Positions 10,100 through 21,721 of a DNA stretch of 64,000 bases are shown here, piece by piece. The stretch is from Strongylocentrotus purpuratus (Eukaryota > Echinodermata > Echinoidea > Camarodonta > Strongylocentrotidae). Both the position numbers and the translations under genes were made by a program. Numbering within the stretch: the first letter of the stretch is position 1; every line of letters begins with the position of its first letter. The stretch is taken from assembly GCF_000002235.5 (NCBI RefSeq), contig NW_022145609.1:33922630-33986629 (forward strand). Reading direction: 5' to 3'. The notes under the pieces were generated by a model. That model worked only from the letters and a program-made list of their open reading frames with translations, was not told the DNA's origin and ran no database searches.

Positions 10100-10867
10100 C
10101 CCTAATAGGGCCCGGGGGGCCATTATGGCCCCCCCCCCCCCCTCCACGATTTTTCCGATTGCTCGGGAACGCATATGGATGGCGCCCCGCCGCTCGCTGA
10201 CTTTTTTCTTTCGAGTCTTGCGCAACTTTTAAAAGAATTTTTTTGAAAATCGGACCTACGGTTAGAAGGTCAAGTGACCTTTTGTCATTGCATGTCAGCC
10301 CGAAAATCGCTCATTTTCGTGATTTGTGTACAAAACATATGGAAAAGTCATTTTTCCTAAAAACAGATCAAACATGGGTTATTGGGTCTTGTTTAAAGTT
10401 TAGGTGGTTGTTTTGGGAGTCAATATAGTTGAATTGTAGTAAGAAATGAAATAAAACAACAAAAACAATGAAATACATAAGTTAAAAATACAATGAAATA
10501 CATAAGAAATTATCAAAACAAGGGATAACATAATAAATAAGCTGGCTCTTCCAAATTTTTTTGTCATATTATTATTCAGAATGGTCTAATGAATATATGT
10601 AGTGAAAAAGAATGCTTAAATATGAATAATATATGATTTATGGGTAAAAATGTGATTTTTATGACTTTATTTGCATAAATTACCATAAATATGCAAATGA
10701 GTGAATTTTTCAAAAAATTGAAATTATATTATTCTATACACTTCACTTGATATGCGTGCAAATTTTCGCGGCGATCGGCCGCTTCGCGGTCGAGATCTAA
10801 GGGGGGTGGCCATAATGCCCCCCCCCCCGGCCATACTAAGACCTCAAATAGCCCGGCCTTATTAGGG
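10100..10867. mobile_element. piggyBac-like non-autonomous element (TTAA target)
   Basis: Flanked by TTAA at 10096-10099 and 10868-10871. The ends are CCCTAATAGGGCC and (inverted) CCCTAATAAGGCC, followed on both sides by GGCCATTATGGCC-like palindromes and C-runs. TTAA targets with CCC-starting ends are typical of piggyBac elements. The interior is AT-rich and non-coding. Confidence 0.7.
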
Positions 10868-10871
10868 TTAA

Positions 10872-11313
10872 CGTGACATAGCTTCTTCTCCTCCTGCAAA
10901 AAAAAAGAAAACAAGGTTATTTAATAAAAGGATCATGCGACAAATAATCATTGTGATTCAAATTGATGCAAGGATTTTTTTGAATAAGCAATGCTTTTCA
11001 CCAGAATCTTCTTTGTAAAAACGACTTTTACAAATCTCAGCCATGCAAATCTGCCACTGTGTTGTAAGATCACTTTCAGATTAGGAGAAGTGTATTCTTT
11101 AATGAGTGTTTTACGTTGAATGGAACGTCTCAACTCAGTAAGCATGGCTGAGACTTGTAAAAGTCGTTTTACAAAGAAGATTCGGGTGAATAGCAGTGCT
11201 TATTCAAACAAATATTCGCATCAATTTGAATCACAATCATTATTTGTCGCTTAATCCCTTTTAATGACCTTGTTTTCTTTCTCGTTTGCAAGGGGAGAAG
11301 AAGATATGTCACG
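10872..11313. mobile_element. Long-hairpin MITE, TTAA-flanked
   Basis: Two arms of about 175 bp (10872-11046 and 11142-11313) are near-perfect reverse complements around a spacer of about 95 bp. The element is flanked by TTAA at 10868-10871, shared with the neighbouring piggyBac-like element, and at 11314-11317. The ends are CGTGACATA and TATGTCACG. A transcript would fold into a long double-stranded hairpin. No coding is present. Confidence 0.8.
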
Positions 11314-11601
11314 TTAAAGACATCATAAAGATCAGTGTTGTATGCGTATATATTATATACACAGGCCAGTAACAGCTATGTAGCTTGTAAATTTGTAAGA
11401 GGGAAAATGCTGATTGAAATGATAATGATGAAATAGCAAATAATTGAGGAGTATCATAGGTACCAATTCAATGGATATTTGTATAACAGAGAGCCCCCGT
11501 CAGTACTAAAAGAGCCCCCGTGAGAAGGCTCACGGGGGCTCTTTTTGGGGGGGAAGAGCCCCCGTGGACAAAAAAATTAATTTGAGCCCTGGACTTATGC
11601 A

Positions 11602-13108
11602 TTGTGATGTGCATCTGTATCTACTAGACATACATATATATTTTCCCGGTTTGTTTTCCTTTTTTGGGAGAAGAAGAGGGGAGAGAGAAACAGAGAGAAA
11701 GAGAGGGAGAGTGTTGACAAGTAACGCACGCACAGCGGTGTTGACATTCACACTCTCACGAGTTTTATACAAAAAAAAACCTATTTCATAAAAATCGACG
11801 AGTCCGGTACCTTGGTGTTACGCTCTAGTGCACTCGAACGTTCGTCGTCTGTGTGGGAAGTACACACAATGACTCATTGATCTTTTGGCCGAATGTGGGT
11901 CAAATTTGTTCATATGTGGGCATGTCTGATTTGATGATTTCATAATTTCATAATTAGGAATGACGAAATTGCCAAAAAAATGTACTGGGATTATCAAGTG
12001 CATACTATATTTCGGATACATGTCTTTTTTTCTCAATTAAATATAATATTTTGTCATTTTAAAGACATTTTAATGCCTAAATCACCTTCCCTTTTAACCG
12101 GAGAGGCGCCTACAGTGACCTCAAATGCGTCATCAGCGAATATGGGCTTTTGTCTGCGCGTTCCGAGTCGTCATTTTTAAAGCTAGATTCCAGAATTATT
12201 GATGATTTCTAAGAGAAATCATTGTCATGTTCGAAATCTCCGACAAAAATTGTTCTACATCACCTTTTTCATTTTTTAGCCCGTTTTGGTTAGAGTGGCC
12301 CTTAAAACACGTACACTTCGAGGTACCGGTGTCATGAACACCAGTGTCCTAAAGACTTTTTGTTACAACGGGGTACTATACATATATATATATCCATGCG
12401 AACTGCACACATATAGTCCCTCTTCATGTGCTTACAGTCTTTTCCTCCTAGAAATTTGAGGCTTATCATATTATATATATAATTTGTTTATATATATTAT
12501 TTAGTAATTGGTCCTGGTAAACGTTCAATTGTATTTCTGAATGAAATAAAATGTGTCTTGTTTAAATAAAGTGACAACTTGTTTCAATGGATCCAGGTTC
12601 TAACAGTGTTTAGTTATTGGTTTAATGTATTCAGAATTATTTGGAAGGTGTTAGTGTATTTCAGCGGAATGGTATACAATCGAATGGCAAAAACATGTAC
12701 ATACATTTACCGTGAACAGGGATAGTGGAGCACCATAAACCATGTACATAACAAACACGAAACACACACCACACAGACTCTCATAAACACACACCCACAC
12801 ACAGCGCATGTGTTAAGTACATGGTGAGAATGATGTTATTGACAACTTTGGAGGTCAGATATGTCTTACAAACTAATCAATTTAGACGTAATGTGCACGC
12901 TTTGCAAATGGCAACATATGTCATGAGTGTTTTTGTATTTTTTAGTTACATTTACGGCTTGTTAATTATTGGGTGGGGCGAAATCGTTGACCACGGGAAT
13001 TAAAAATGGTCATCCCATGGACTATTAGGGCTGGAATTTGTGATATGTTAACCGATCTTCAAGCTTTCAAACAGTTATACAAAAATTACATATCTGTCGG
13101 AAGTCATT
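11602..13108. other. Unannotated spacer
   Basis: AT-rich, with short GA-rich (about 11670-11730) and TA-rich (about 12375-12500) stretches and a CA-rich patch near 12760-12800. A weak possible inverted pair around CCGGTACCT at about 11807 and 12330 is not convincing. No gene is recognised. Confidence 0.4.
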
Positions 13109-13172
13109 CCTTGCAATTCTTCTCTCCTCCGGATCAACTGTAATCAACGCCGATGGAATTTAGGACAAGTAA
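13109..13172. repeat. Direct repeat, copy 1 of ~60 bp
   Basis: CCTTGCAATTCTTCTCTCC through GATGGAATTTAGGACAAGTA repeats, with a few mismatches, at 13463-13525, 354 bp away. Confidence 0.75.
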
Positions 13173-13462
13173 AATTGAATTTTGGTTTCCTGTCTGCATT
13201 TTTCGAAAATGTTCCTTTTTATGTGTTAGTTGATATATTTCTCTTGTACTCTAATTTAAAATTTTCTTCTAAATGCATCTGCATTTAATATGTACATGTA
13301 ATTTAGGGGCTCAAACAAGGCGAAATTGCATTATAGTAATGATTTGGGATGACTTGTGACAGACTTGATGTCCCCAGATTCTTTGTCAAATAACAACAAC
13401 AACTGAAAAAGGGAGAATAAGGGAAAAGTAGGGGACGAGAAACTGAGAATTATAAATATTTT

Positions 13463-13525
13463 TGCCTTGCAATTCTCCTTTCTTCCGGACCAACTGTAAT
13501 CAATGCCGATGGAATTTAGGACTTA
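13463..13525. repeat. Direct repeat, copy 2, next to an exon donor
   Basis: Second copy of the ~60-bp repeat at 13109-13172. It lies about 20 bp inside the intron side of the splice donor of the transporter-like exon at 13547-13718. Confidence 0.75.
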
Positions 13526-13546
13526 GTCTAGTAAATTATGTCTTAC

Positions 13547-13718
13547 CAAATATGAGAATGCCTCCATGAAACATACCAATGAACATTCCAAGTTGACTTA
13601 TTGTTGTGTCGACGTCTTTCACGATGTGATTGACGAGAACAGAGAACGATTTGATGGTCCCTATCTCGAAGAATTGAATCATCCAAGCACCGAGAAGTAC
13701 AAGTAGTTTGTTTGCCAT
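13547..13718 (-). CDS. Orphan first exon of an MFS / SLC16-like transporter
   Basis: An ATG in strong context (AACAAAATGG) opens a frame of 57 codons plus one base, ending at a consensus donor G/GTAAGA. The peptide begins MANKLLVLLGAWMIQFF and continues as a hydrophobic helix, a short polar loop (HIVKDVDTTISQ) and the start of a second hydrophobic helix. This fits transmembrane helices 1-2 of monocarboxylate-transporter-like MFS proteins, where the motif is GAW..F..G....SF.V. The remaining exons would lie at lower coordinates on the minus strand. I could not find them in the window, so the gene is long, broken, or the call is wrong. No expression signal beyond the Kozak context is visible. 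Confidence 0.5.
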
Positions 13719-14271
13719 TTTGTTCTCTTTTTGCGCTTCCTTTATTCTGTCCTGACACTACTATTTATTATTATTTCTGTTCTGACACTGTCCTTTCGTT
13801 TCCTCCTGGTTTGTTCGATAGTGCACCAAACCTTTCCGGATTATTTCGCGACTTCTATTTTATCACTACTCTGAGCGTTGAAACGAATTCCACCGACAGA
13901 TTGTTTTATTATCGTCGACGCATGAATGAATAGGAGCCCGAACTACTTGTGCGAGCAGAGGTGGCGCGCCCGGGGGAGAGGGTACAGTGCCCCCACCTTT
14001 TCAATCCCCCTAAAGAGCCCCTCGACTTAAGAGCTATAGAGCCAGTAAGAAATAGTCTGATTTTCAGACCATTGTACCGAATGGTCGAACGTTTTATGCT
14101 GCGCAAAGATTCAATCAGTTTAATTTTGGCCATTACAAAAAGTGGGTTATTAATTGATGTAGACAAATGCTCATGTACCTTTTACAGCTCATTTTATGTA
14201 TGTTATTACCAAAGAAGAACAAAAGCAAGTCAGTCACTAAATAGTGTCTGACAGTGAGGTCTAGTAAATAA
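13719..14271. other. 5' flank of the transporter-like exon, otherwise blank
   Basis: Unique-looking sequence upstream of the minus-strand exon. No TATA box or element ends could be assigned with confidence. Confidence 0.35.
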
Positions 14272-14590
14272 ACTGGTTCATGCAGGTGATATTGCGGGGG
14301 ACGCGTGGCGCAGGTGAATGCGTTTGTGTGTCTTGGGGCTCTCTGGGAGCAGACGTGTATGGCGCGCCGTTTGACTAATAACTCAAATAAACACTGTTTA
14401 TCGAGCGATAAACATTGTTTATCGAGAACAAACTATGTTTATCCCTGGATAAGCAGAGTTATATTCGTATTTCACCGAGATTCGATCATACATAGTATGT
14501 CCTCCGGAGGAGGACTAGAGGGGCAGCTAAATTGTTACCTTTGACATTCCTTAGGTTTTGCATGGGATGCATTATTATTTGTGCCATTTT
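14272..14590. repeat. Palindrome-rich dispersed repeat (TTTATCG family)
   Basis: 14272-14345 is a diverged reverse complement of 3112-3207 and 4097-4190. 14352-14572 is a reverse complement of about 31718-32030. The core has head-to-head ATAAACACTGTTTATCG motifs, each a near palindrome, repeated four times, then GTATGTCCTCCGGAGGAGGAC. No coding. It looks like a non-autonomous element of the same style as that at 8334-9204. Confidence 0.7.
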
Positions 14591-14619
14591 AACGATATTG
14601 GAGGGTCAATGTTTATTAA

Positions 14620-15446
14620 AGGGATAGTTGAGTTCTGTTGCAGAGGGCGCTACACAAAATAATGTTTTTGTGAGATAATGAAAAACTGAGTGTCAAATTT
14701 GAAAGAACCTAATATTTAACTCTTATCATGCCACAGGGCTAATCCCCATTGTGCCAAGCCCCAAATCACGGAGTGCCAAGTTTATATTGAGATAATCTGA
14801 TTATTTAATAACGCGATGGTTCTATGAATAGCGAGTGCAAAACACATAGCACAGTCCAATGAGCATGAACAATAACTGCTAATACGAAAGTGTGCACGCA
14901 CGCACATGGCAGCGTAGCAATAGCTTGTATGTACATAGCACTATAACGATAGTGTGCATGCACCCTCATGGCAGGCCATGAGTTAAAAGACAAAATCATC
15001 TTTGTTTGATCAAAATCGGTTCAGAAACGGCTGAAATATAACGATTTCTAATACTTGTGTACCACCACAAATATTAGATATTTTGATAAATTTGACAAAA
15101 CCGTTGAAAAAAACGAATTAACGCCTTTACGTCGTATTTCAGCCAATGCCGTTTTTGGCCTTTTTTGTTGGGCATTTTCGTCTTGCTTATATTACCCACA
15201 ATTAGCCGGCTCATGTCTTGTTATTTTTAATTAAATAATTAATTAATGGTCACCGTGTTCTTTTTTAAAGTGGAGCTGAATTGGTATGATCGTATTGGCT
15301 AAATTTCACACATGTTGGGGTCTAAAATTACCTTCATAGCAATTTTAGGTTCTAAAAGGGAACTATAAATGTCATAGATAAGAATAAGAGCAATAACCAT
15401 GCACTTTGAAGGCATTTTCGGTCTGAAAACAGAACTCAACCATCCT
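14620..15446. mobile_element. TTAA-flanked non-autonomous DNA element
   Basis: Flanked by TTAA at 14616-14619 and 15447-15450. The inverted ends are AGGGATAGTTGAGTTCTGT and (inverted) AGGATGGTTGAGTTCTGT. The interior of about 0.8 kb is non-coding. A TTAA target suggests piggyBac or Kolobok; the family is not decided. Confidence 0.75.
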
Positions 15447-16631
15447 TTAATGATCAATGACATTTTTGCAATAATGATAACAACAACTATTGAATAAAAA
15501 CTAGACTTTAATTCGTCACTTTGACGAATTAGGTGATACGTATGATAATGGTTTACATAACGAATAATGCATTACACGATATTTTTTTTTTATAAAATGC
15601 TTCTCCCATTATGATCTATCCATATGTCAAGATTAAATTGTGTCTCCTTGATCATCATGGATCTAGGGAGATAGATTGACGATATATGACCATTGACCCT
15701 GTGCAGTAACCAATTACACCTTTGACTCTTATTTACATCATGAAGAACTCATTTTCAAAGAAATGAAAATGAAATTGATAAATAAGAGCTTATGCCTGAA
15801 TAATAAAAAGTGAATAGTGTATGACGTCACGATGTCCCGGCGTAAATTAAAAGTCAAAATAAATGTGGGAATACATTAACGATCATTTCTAGTTGTCGAC
15901 GTGAGATTCGCTAGTTGCTTGATATTAAATCTTTAAATATCGGATGGATATAAACTATCACTGTATAAGGAATGTGGATTAGACCAGATTTGGATTAACA
16001 GGAAATAATGTAGGAAAGAGAAAGAATGAGAGGCAGGGAGTGTTGATTTTTTTTCTTCAAGTAATGCATGGACATGTAGACAGCTGAAGATATTATTCGG
16101 AAGGGAAAGGAGCTTAGCAATAATCGAGGCCAGGATGGTAAAAAAAAGAAGGGAAAAGAAAGGAAGTTTGATTTTGACCTATTGTCTTTGACTACAAATT
16201 TCTTCATGATCCCGTCATCAAGAAAGAATATAAGTTGTATTTGGAACTTAGATCATAACCTCAGCTACTACATATTAGAATTTGGGAGAGATTCGAATAA
16301 ATATAAACGATATGTGGTTGAAAGTGCATTGTCCTTGATTACGAAATCAATTAAAATCGATTGAAATTAAATATATTAATTTTAACGGGCAATATTTTTT
16401 TTTTTCTTTGCCTCATCAGAGGATTTATTGATTATATATACATGGTTACATTCAAAGATACAATACTACAAATCAAATTTACATAATCGCAAAAACATTA
16501 TTATTGTCATAACAAAGAATTGAAATTAAGTTTTGCTTTGCAAAGCAATTGAATCATAATTAACATACAAATTATACTGATAGTTTTGATTCCCTTTCTT
16601 TTTTTCTTTTTTCTTTTTTTTTCTTTCTTTC

Positions 16632-19600
16632 TTAAATAACACCCAACAGTTCTTTTGGTAAAAGCTTTCTGTTCATCTTTAAGTTTGATTTACTTTCCAT
16701 TCTTTTTATAATTTCTCTATGGAGATTTTGTTTAGAAGCAACTTTTCTCTTGTCTATCCCAGTTATATTTCGTTTAACAATCAATTTATAAATGGTCCAA
16801 AATGCTATTGTAAAGAATAATATACAATGACTTTCACAATCTATTTTGAGTAGGTGTTGGATATTGAGCGTCAGTATCCTTACTTTGTATATATCTCTTA
16901 ATATTTCTTTGATATGTTTAATGAAGGGCTCAATTAGTTTGCATTCTATAAATGCGTGATTCATATCCTCTTTTATATTACATGTTGGGCATACATCGTC
17001 ATTGGATATTCCCCATTTGAAAAGATTACTTCTTACTGGCAATAGGTTATACAGTAATTTCAAATTAAACTCTCGTAATTTGCTTTCTCTAATTTGAGCA
17101 AGATTACGCTTGAATACCTTAGACCAATCAATATCTACATTAAGTTTTTTTTTCCCAATAAAGGCAACATGTGTTAGTTAATACAGTTCTTGAAGGAATG
17201 AGTTTATAGAAACGATTGCTACTTATATCAGTAACATGTTTTACCTTATTTGCCACCAACAGATGTGGAACATTGTTTTCATTTTCTTGTCTAGTATAAT
17301 CATGCATAAATTCTTCTTTTAAACTATTGACCCATACAGGAGGTATCGCTCGTTTAAGTCTTGCATAGTCGAACATTGCATTGCATTTTCGTTTGGAATG
17401 CACCTGCGATCTAATATATTCTGTTGACCGAAAGCCATCTCTCGTAAAAAGGTCTCCTAAATATACTAGACCACTGTCATACCAGCCTTTATAAAAGAGC
17501 GACTGATTATCATACACCACATGTTTGTTGTGCCAAATAATCTGATCTGAAACTTTAACTGGTTCATGTATAGATATACAAACATCTTTCACTGTAGTGC
17601 AGTATCTAATCATTTCCCATGCCTTTAAGATTTCTACGTAAAATGACGGAATTTTCTTTTGAACTAGAATATCATTAAGTGTGGTTATATTATAAGAGCA
17701 GTTCAGCAGTAGCTTGATGCTTCCCAATAAGTTGAACCAGTAAGAAAAAAATGTTTTCCACGCTCCATTACTCTCATTGAAAAATCTACCTAACCATTTC
17801 AGTCGGAAGCTGAACAATTGCCTTTGTATGTCAAGTATTTTATACCACCTTTACTGTAGTCTTCCATAAGAGAAACCCTTTTGATTTTTTCTGTTTTCCC
17901 ACTCCAAATAAATTTGAATATAATGCCTTCTATCAACTTCAAAAAGTTTGGAGGGATGGAATCAACCATGATCAAGTGAGTAACTTGGCTGAGTGCTAGA
18001 CTTTTCAGTACCGTGACTCTTCCAAAAATGGTTAAGCTTCTTTTTGTCCAGCTATCAAGAATTTTCCTCAATTTTATCAACTTCTGCTCCCAGTCCATCT
18101 TTAGAGCTTCATTATTATTAAAATATATGTAGTGACCTAAGTATCTTATAGGTTTGTGGGACCATTTCAGATCATGATTCTCTAAATTCCAACTTCTATC
18201 AGTGTCTCCTAGCCATATCATGGCTGTCTTTTCTTTATTTATTCTTGGACCTGCTACTTCGCCAAACTGATTCAGTTCATGTAAAATTCCATTTAATGAA
18301 GTTTCATCCGGCACAAAAAATAATGTATCGTCGGCATATTGCAACAACTTTAGTTTAAGGTCATACCCGACCATTTCTATTGGTTTAATAATATTATTTT
18401 TTCTCACTTTGTTTGCCATGAGCTCGGCAGCTAAAATAAACAGCAGTGCTGACAATGGACATCCTTGTCGTATCCCTCTTTCAACGTCAAAACTTTTGGA
18501 AATCCAACCATTAACCAATACCGAACTTGAAATATTTTTATATAGGGCAGAGATCCATTTGCGAAATGACTCACCAAAGTTAAACTTTTCTAGGCATGAG
18601 TTAAGAAATTGTATATCTAGGACATCGAATGCTTTAGAAAAATCTACTAGCATAATTGCTCCAGTTTGACCATTTTTAGTAAAATATTCAATGATGTCTT
18701 TTGTCAACCTTACGTTACTGGCTGCCAGACGACCTTTTATATAACCTGTCTGATTTTCATGTACAATTTCCCCAATGACTTTCTGTACCCTTGCAGCTAA
18801 AACCGCTGCCATTATTTTATAGTCATAATTAAGCAAAGTGATTGGTCTCCAGTTTTTTTAAATCATGAGCATCACCTTTCTTGAATAACAATGTGATGAG
18901 CCCTTTCTTTTGTGTGTCTGACATAACTCCTGTTGAATAACACTCATTCAACGCTTCAACCACCAATGTTTTTACCTGTGGCCAAAACACCTGATAGAAT
19001 TCAATAGAGATTCCGTCTGATCCCGGTGTCTTATTTTTCTGCATTGCAAATACTGCACGTTTACATTCCTCTTCGGTAATTAATCCATCACACAATTCTT
19101 TGTTTTCGTTAGATAATTGATTAATGTTTTGAAAACCAATATAATTGCTCATATTCTTGGTATCATGCTTTTCTTCTTTATACAAATTTGAATAGTACTT
19201 TACAACCTCTTCCATAATCTCTTCATTTTTGCTAACGATTCGACTATCATTTCCACGTTTTAATTGTGAAATTTCCTTTTTCTTTGCATTACTCTTTTCT
19301 AAACCCAAAAAATACTTCGTACTTTTCTCTCCTTCTTCCATCCACCTAATACGAGCTCTGATTCCAGCTCCTCTAGATTCATGTCTATAAATCTTCTCTA
19401 ACTTCTCCTTTGTGTCGGTGTACTCTTTTTCTATTTCTTTATCAGGTACACTGACATCAATTTGTTTTTCAAGTTCACACAATTTCTTGTCTAATGAGAA
19501 TTTATCATTTTTCTTATCGAGTGCTTTTGTTCTACAGAATTGTTGTGAAAATTCACGAATTCTAATCTTGAACATTTCCCACCTTTTTTGTGAGGAAGGG

Positions 19601-20436
19601 TATTCATCTTCACAAAAGGAATAGATCATTTCGGAAACTTTCATTTTGTAATTTACATCATCTAAGATATCGGTATTCATTTTCCAGTACCCTGGTCCTC
19701 TTTCATTTTGTTTGATACAAAATTTAAGTGTTATAGCATTGTGATCAGTTCTGATGGCAGGACGGATATCAGTACATAATGTTTTTACCTTCATTTGTTT
19801 AGATACAAGCCAAAAATCCAATCTCGAAGCCCTCTTGAGAGATATGTTTCTCCATGTGTATTGCTTGATATCTAAATGCATTAGTCTCCAGACATCGCAT
19901 AGAGCATATCTTTTAACAAACTTTTTGAGGTTTACGGGTGTCTTGTAATATCTGTTTTCCGTTCCTCGTACATCCTTGTGCATGTCTAGCACACAATTCC
20001 AATCACCCCCTAGAATTAATTCACGGTCACGGTTATAATGTTTATTCATTTCAGAATTTAACTTTCGAAAGAATCCTTCCCTATGTTGCTTTTGGGTGGG
20101 CGCATACACATTTATTAGCAATAAATCCATATCATGAACTTTGGCTTGTAGCATCAAAAGTTGGCCATTTAGCATACATTTTACTGCAATAGTTTGTACA
20201 TTTAATTTATCATTGAAAAATATTGATACTCCTCGTGAGTGATTGGTTCCATGAGCAAAAAAACATGGACCATGCCATTCACTTCTTACAATTGTTTCAA
20301 TATCTCTAGACCAGTAAGTTTCTTGAAGGAAGAGAATGTCTGATTTATGATGTCTAAACCATCGAAATATCTGGTTTCTTTTATCCTTATTTCTCAAACC
20401 TCGTACATTTAAACTAATAACATGACAATTTACCAT
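16632..20436 (-). pseudogene. LINE (Tx1-type) ORF2: endonuclease-reverse transcriptase, frame-slipped
   Basis: About 1268 codons in four pieces: 18829-20436 (535 aa, endonuclease plus RT start), 17799-18836 (RT palm), 17140-17817, and the C-terminus to 16632. Endonuclease landmarks are SLNVRGLRN, LQETYW, GGDWNCVLD and RTDHNAI. RT landmarks are NQTGYIKGR, DFSKAFDVLD, GIRQGCPLSALLF and YADDTLFF (near residue 700). The C-terminal piece carries a Cys-rich CPTCNIKEDMNH motif (CxxC...H). The slip near 18855 is an extra A in an A-run and the one near 17147 also lies in an A-run; the third is near 17820. The protein would nick target DNA and prime reverse transcription of its own RNA. Confidence 0.88.
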
Positions 20437-20495
20437 TATAGAAAATATAAGAGATAAACAAAACTACTACACACGATACTAATCGCAGATCTGCT

Positions 20496-21721
20496 CTATT
20501 TCTTCTTTGGCATTTTTTTCGATGTCTTTTGCTTTCGTTTGTTTTGTTTCACGTTCTTTCCTTTCAGGGGATGTTTCAATAGCTCCGGTGATTCGACTGA
20601 TATTTCTGACATATCGTCCACTCCTTCTTCATCGCTCAATAATTGTGATTCCTCGCTTGACGTGTCATTGTGTGCGCGAGAATCGCTCATTGCCAGGCTA
20701 TCAGCTGATTGATGAATGGTGTTGACGTGTGCCGGTGCTGGAGTCGGGGTGCTAACATTAGACTGTCGTTGTGAAGTGTGCGATGCATCGCGATCTTCAG
20801 CCAAGTACTGCGTAATCTTGGGTTGCGCAACAGCTCGCGTCTGGTTGTCATGGTGCGGTGTGTTACAATCACTGCTTCCGCTGCTTTGCGACCTGCAGAA
20901 ATCAGCTCCTCGATTGATCGCTGTGCCGAAGGGGCGTTGGCGGCTGCTAGCGATGGTACAGCTCCGTTGGTATGAGCTCTGTACGGCGAGGTGGGCGGGG
21001 TCACAGAGGAGCTGCTGCAGTCCAGTTGCATGTGGCCTGGTTTTTTACAGCGCCGACAGACTACTGGGCCGCTGCACTGTGATCGATGATGACCTTCAGC
21101 AAGACATTTGGAGCATACAACGGCCGATCTAGTGAACGAGTCTGTCTGACCGAAATGGCGAATTTTGGCCCTGAAGATGCCAAAGGTCATGTCACGTTGG
21201 AGGGGCTGAGAGGGTTGCTCGATGTAAACAATTCTGTCTCCAGTAAGACAGTCTGTCAGCCTCCCGTCGACCCGTAGTCGCTGGTAGGTCACAGTTCCAA
21301 TGACCTTGTACTTGAGTTTTTCGAGTTCGTCAATGATTAGCGACTCATGAACAGACAGAGGAATGTTCCTAATGAAGACACGGAGACTGTTTTCTCTCTC
21401 ACCTGGGATGAACGGGTTTTTGTCGTAGACAGCTACGGTTACATTCCTTACATTCATGCCGTTTGAAATGAGTTTGATTCTACTTTCTTGGGTCTCTACG
21501 TAAATTCTCCATAGGCCGCCGATTTTTTGGATACCTTTAATTTCTCGTCCATTAACGGCACCAATTACAAATTTGTACATTTCTTCGTTTGACATTTGTT
21601 TTTCTCGCACTGACGGGATATCCTTATTTCTGATAAATACGGGCTTACCTCCAATAGCGTTCTGAGAAGGAAATTCCTTGCCCGCTTTCGTGGCGTATGT
21701 CGCTTCAGTGGACGCCGCCAT
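20496..21721 (-). pseudogene. LINE (Tx1-type) ORF1: RNA-binding, CCHC zinc-knuckle protein
   Basis: The frame from 21721 runs 344 codons. A central region (residues ~45-190) resembles the RRM-like part of Tx1-type ORF1 proteins. It is followed by two CCHC knuckles, CSKCLAEGHHRSQC and CRRCKKPGHMQLDC (residues ~203-240), and a Ser/Thr/Ala-rich linker. Near 20870-20900 a one-base slip moves the natural continuation into another frame, where an acidic then Lys-rich tail ends KKMPKKK at 20496. The expected full length is about 405 residues. The role is to coat LINE RNA as a ribonucleoprotein. It ends about 60 bp before ORF2 begins. Confidence 0.8.

Larger units (their letters stand above)
9279..11589. 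mobile_element. 2.3 kb composite element with 12-bp target-site duplication
   Basis: The identical 12-mer TGGACTTATGCA lies at 9267-9278 and 11590-11601. Just inside are inverted ends GCGCTCAAA and (inverted) GGGCTCAAA. Next to each end are hairpins made from CACGGGGGCGAT-type repeats (9290-9390, with GCCCCCGTGAG/CTCACGGGGGC arms) and AGAGCCCCCGTG-type repeats (11490-11570). Nothing in the interior codes convincingly. Two TTAA-flanked elements are nested within it (10100-10867 and 10872-11313). The superfamily is unclear: hAT and P duplicate 8 bp and Mutator-like elements about 9 bp, so part of the 12-bp match could be chance. Confidence 0.65.

Noticed and set aside
11807-12345. Possible terminal inverted repeat around CCGGTACCT
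   Set aside because: Only about nine matching bases, poor extension and no target duplication.
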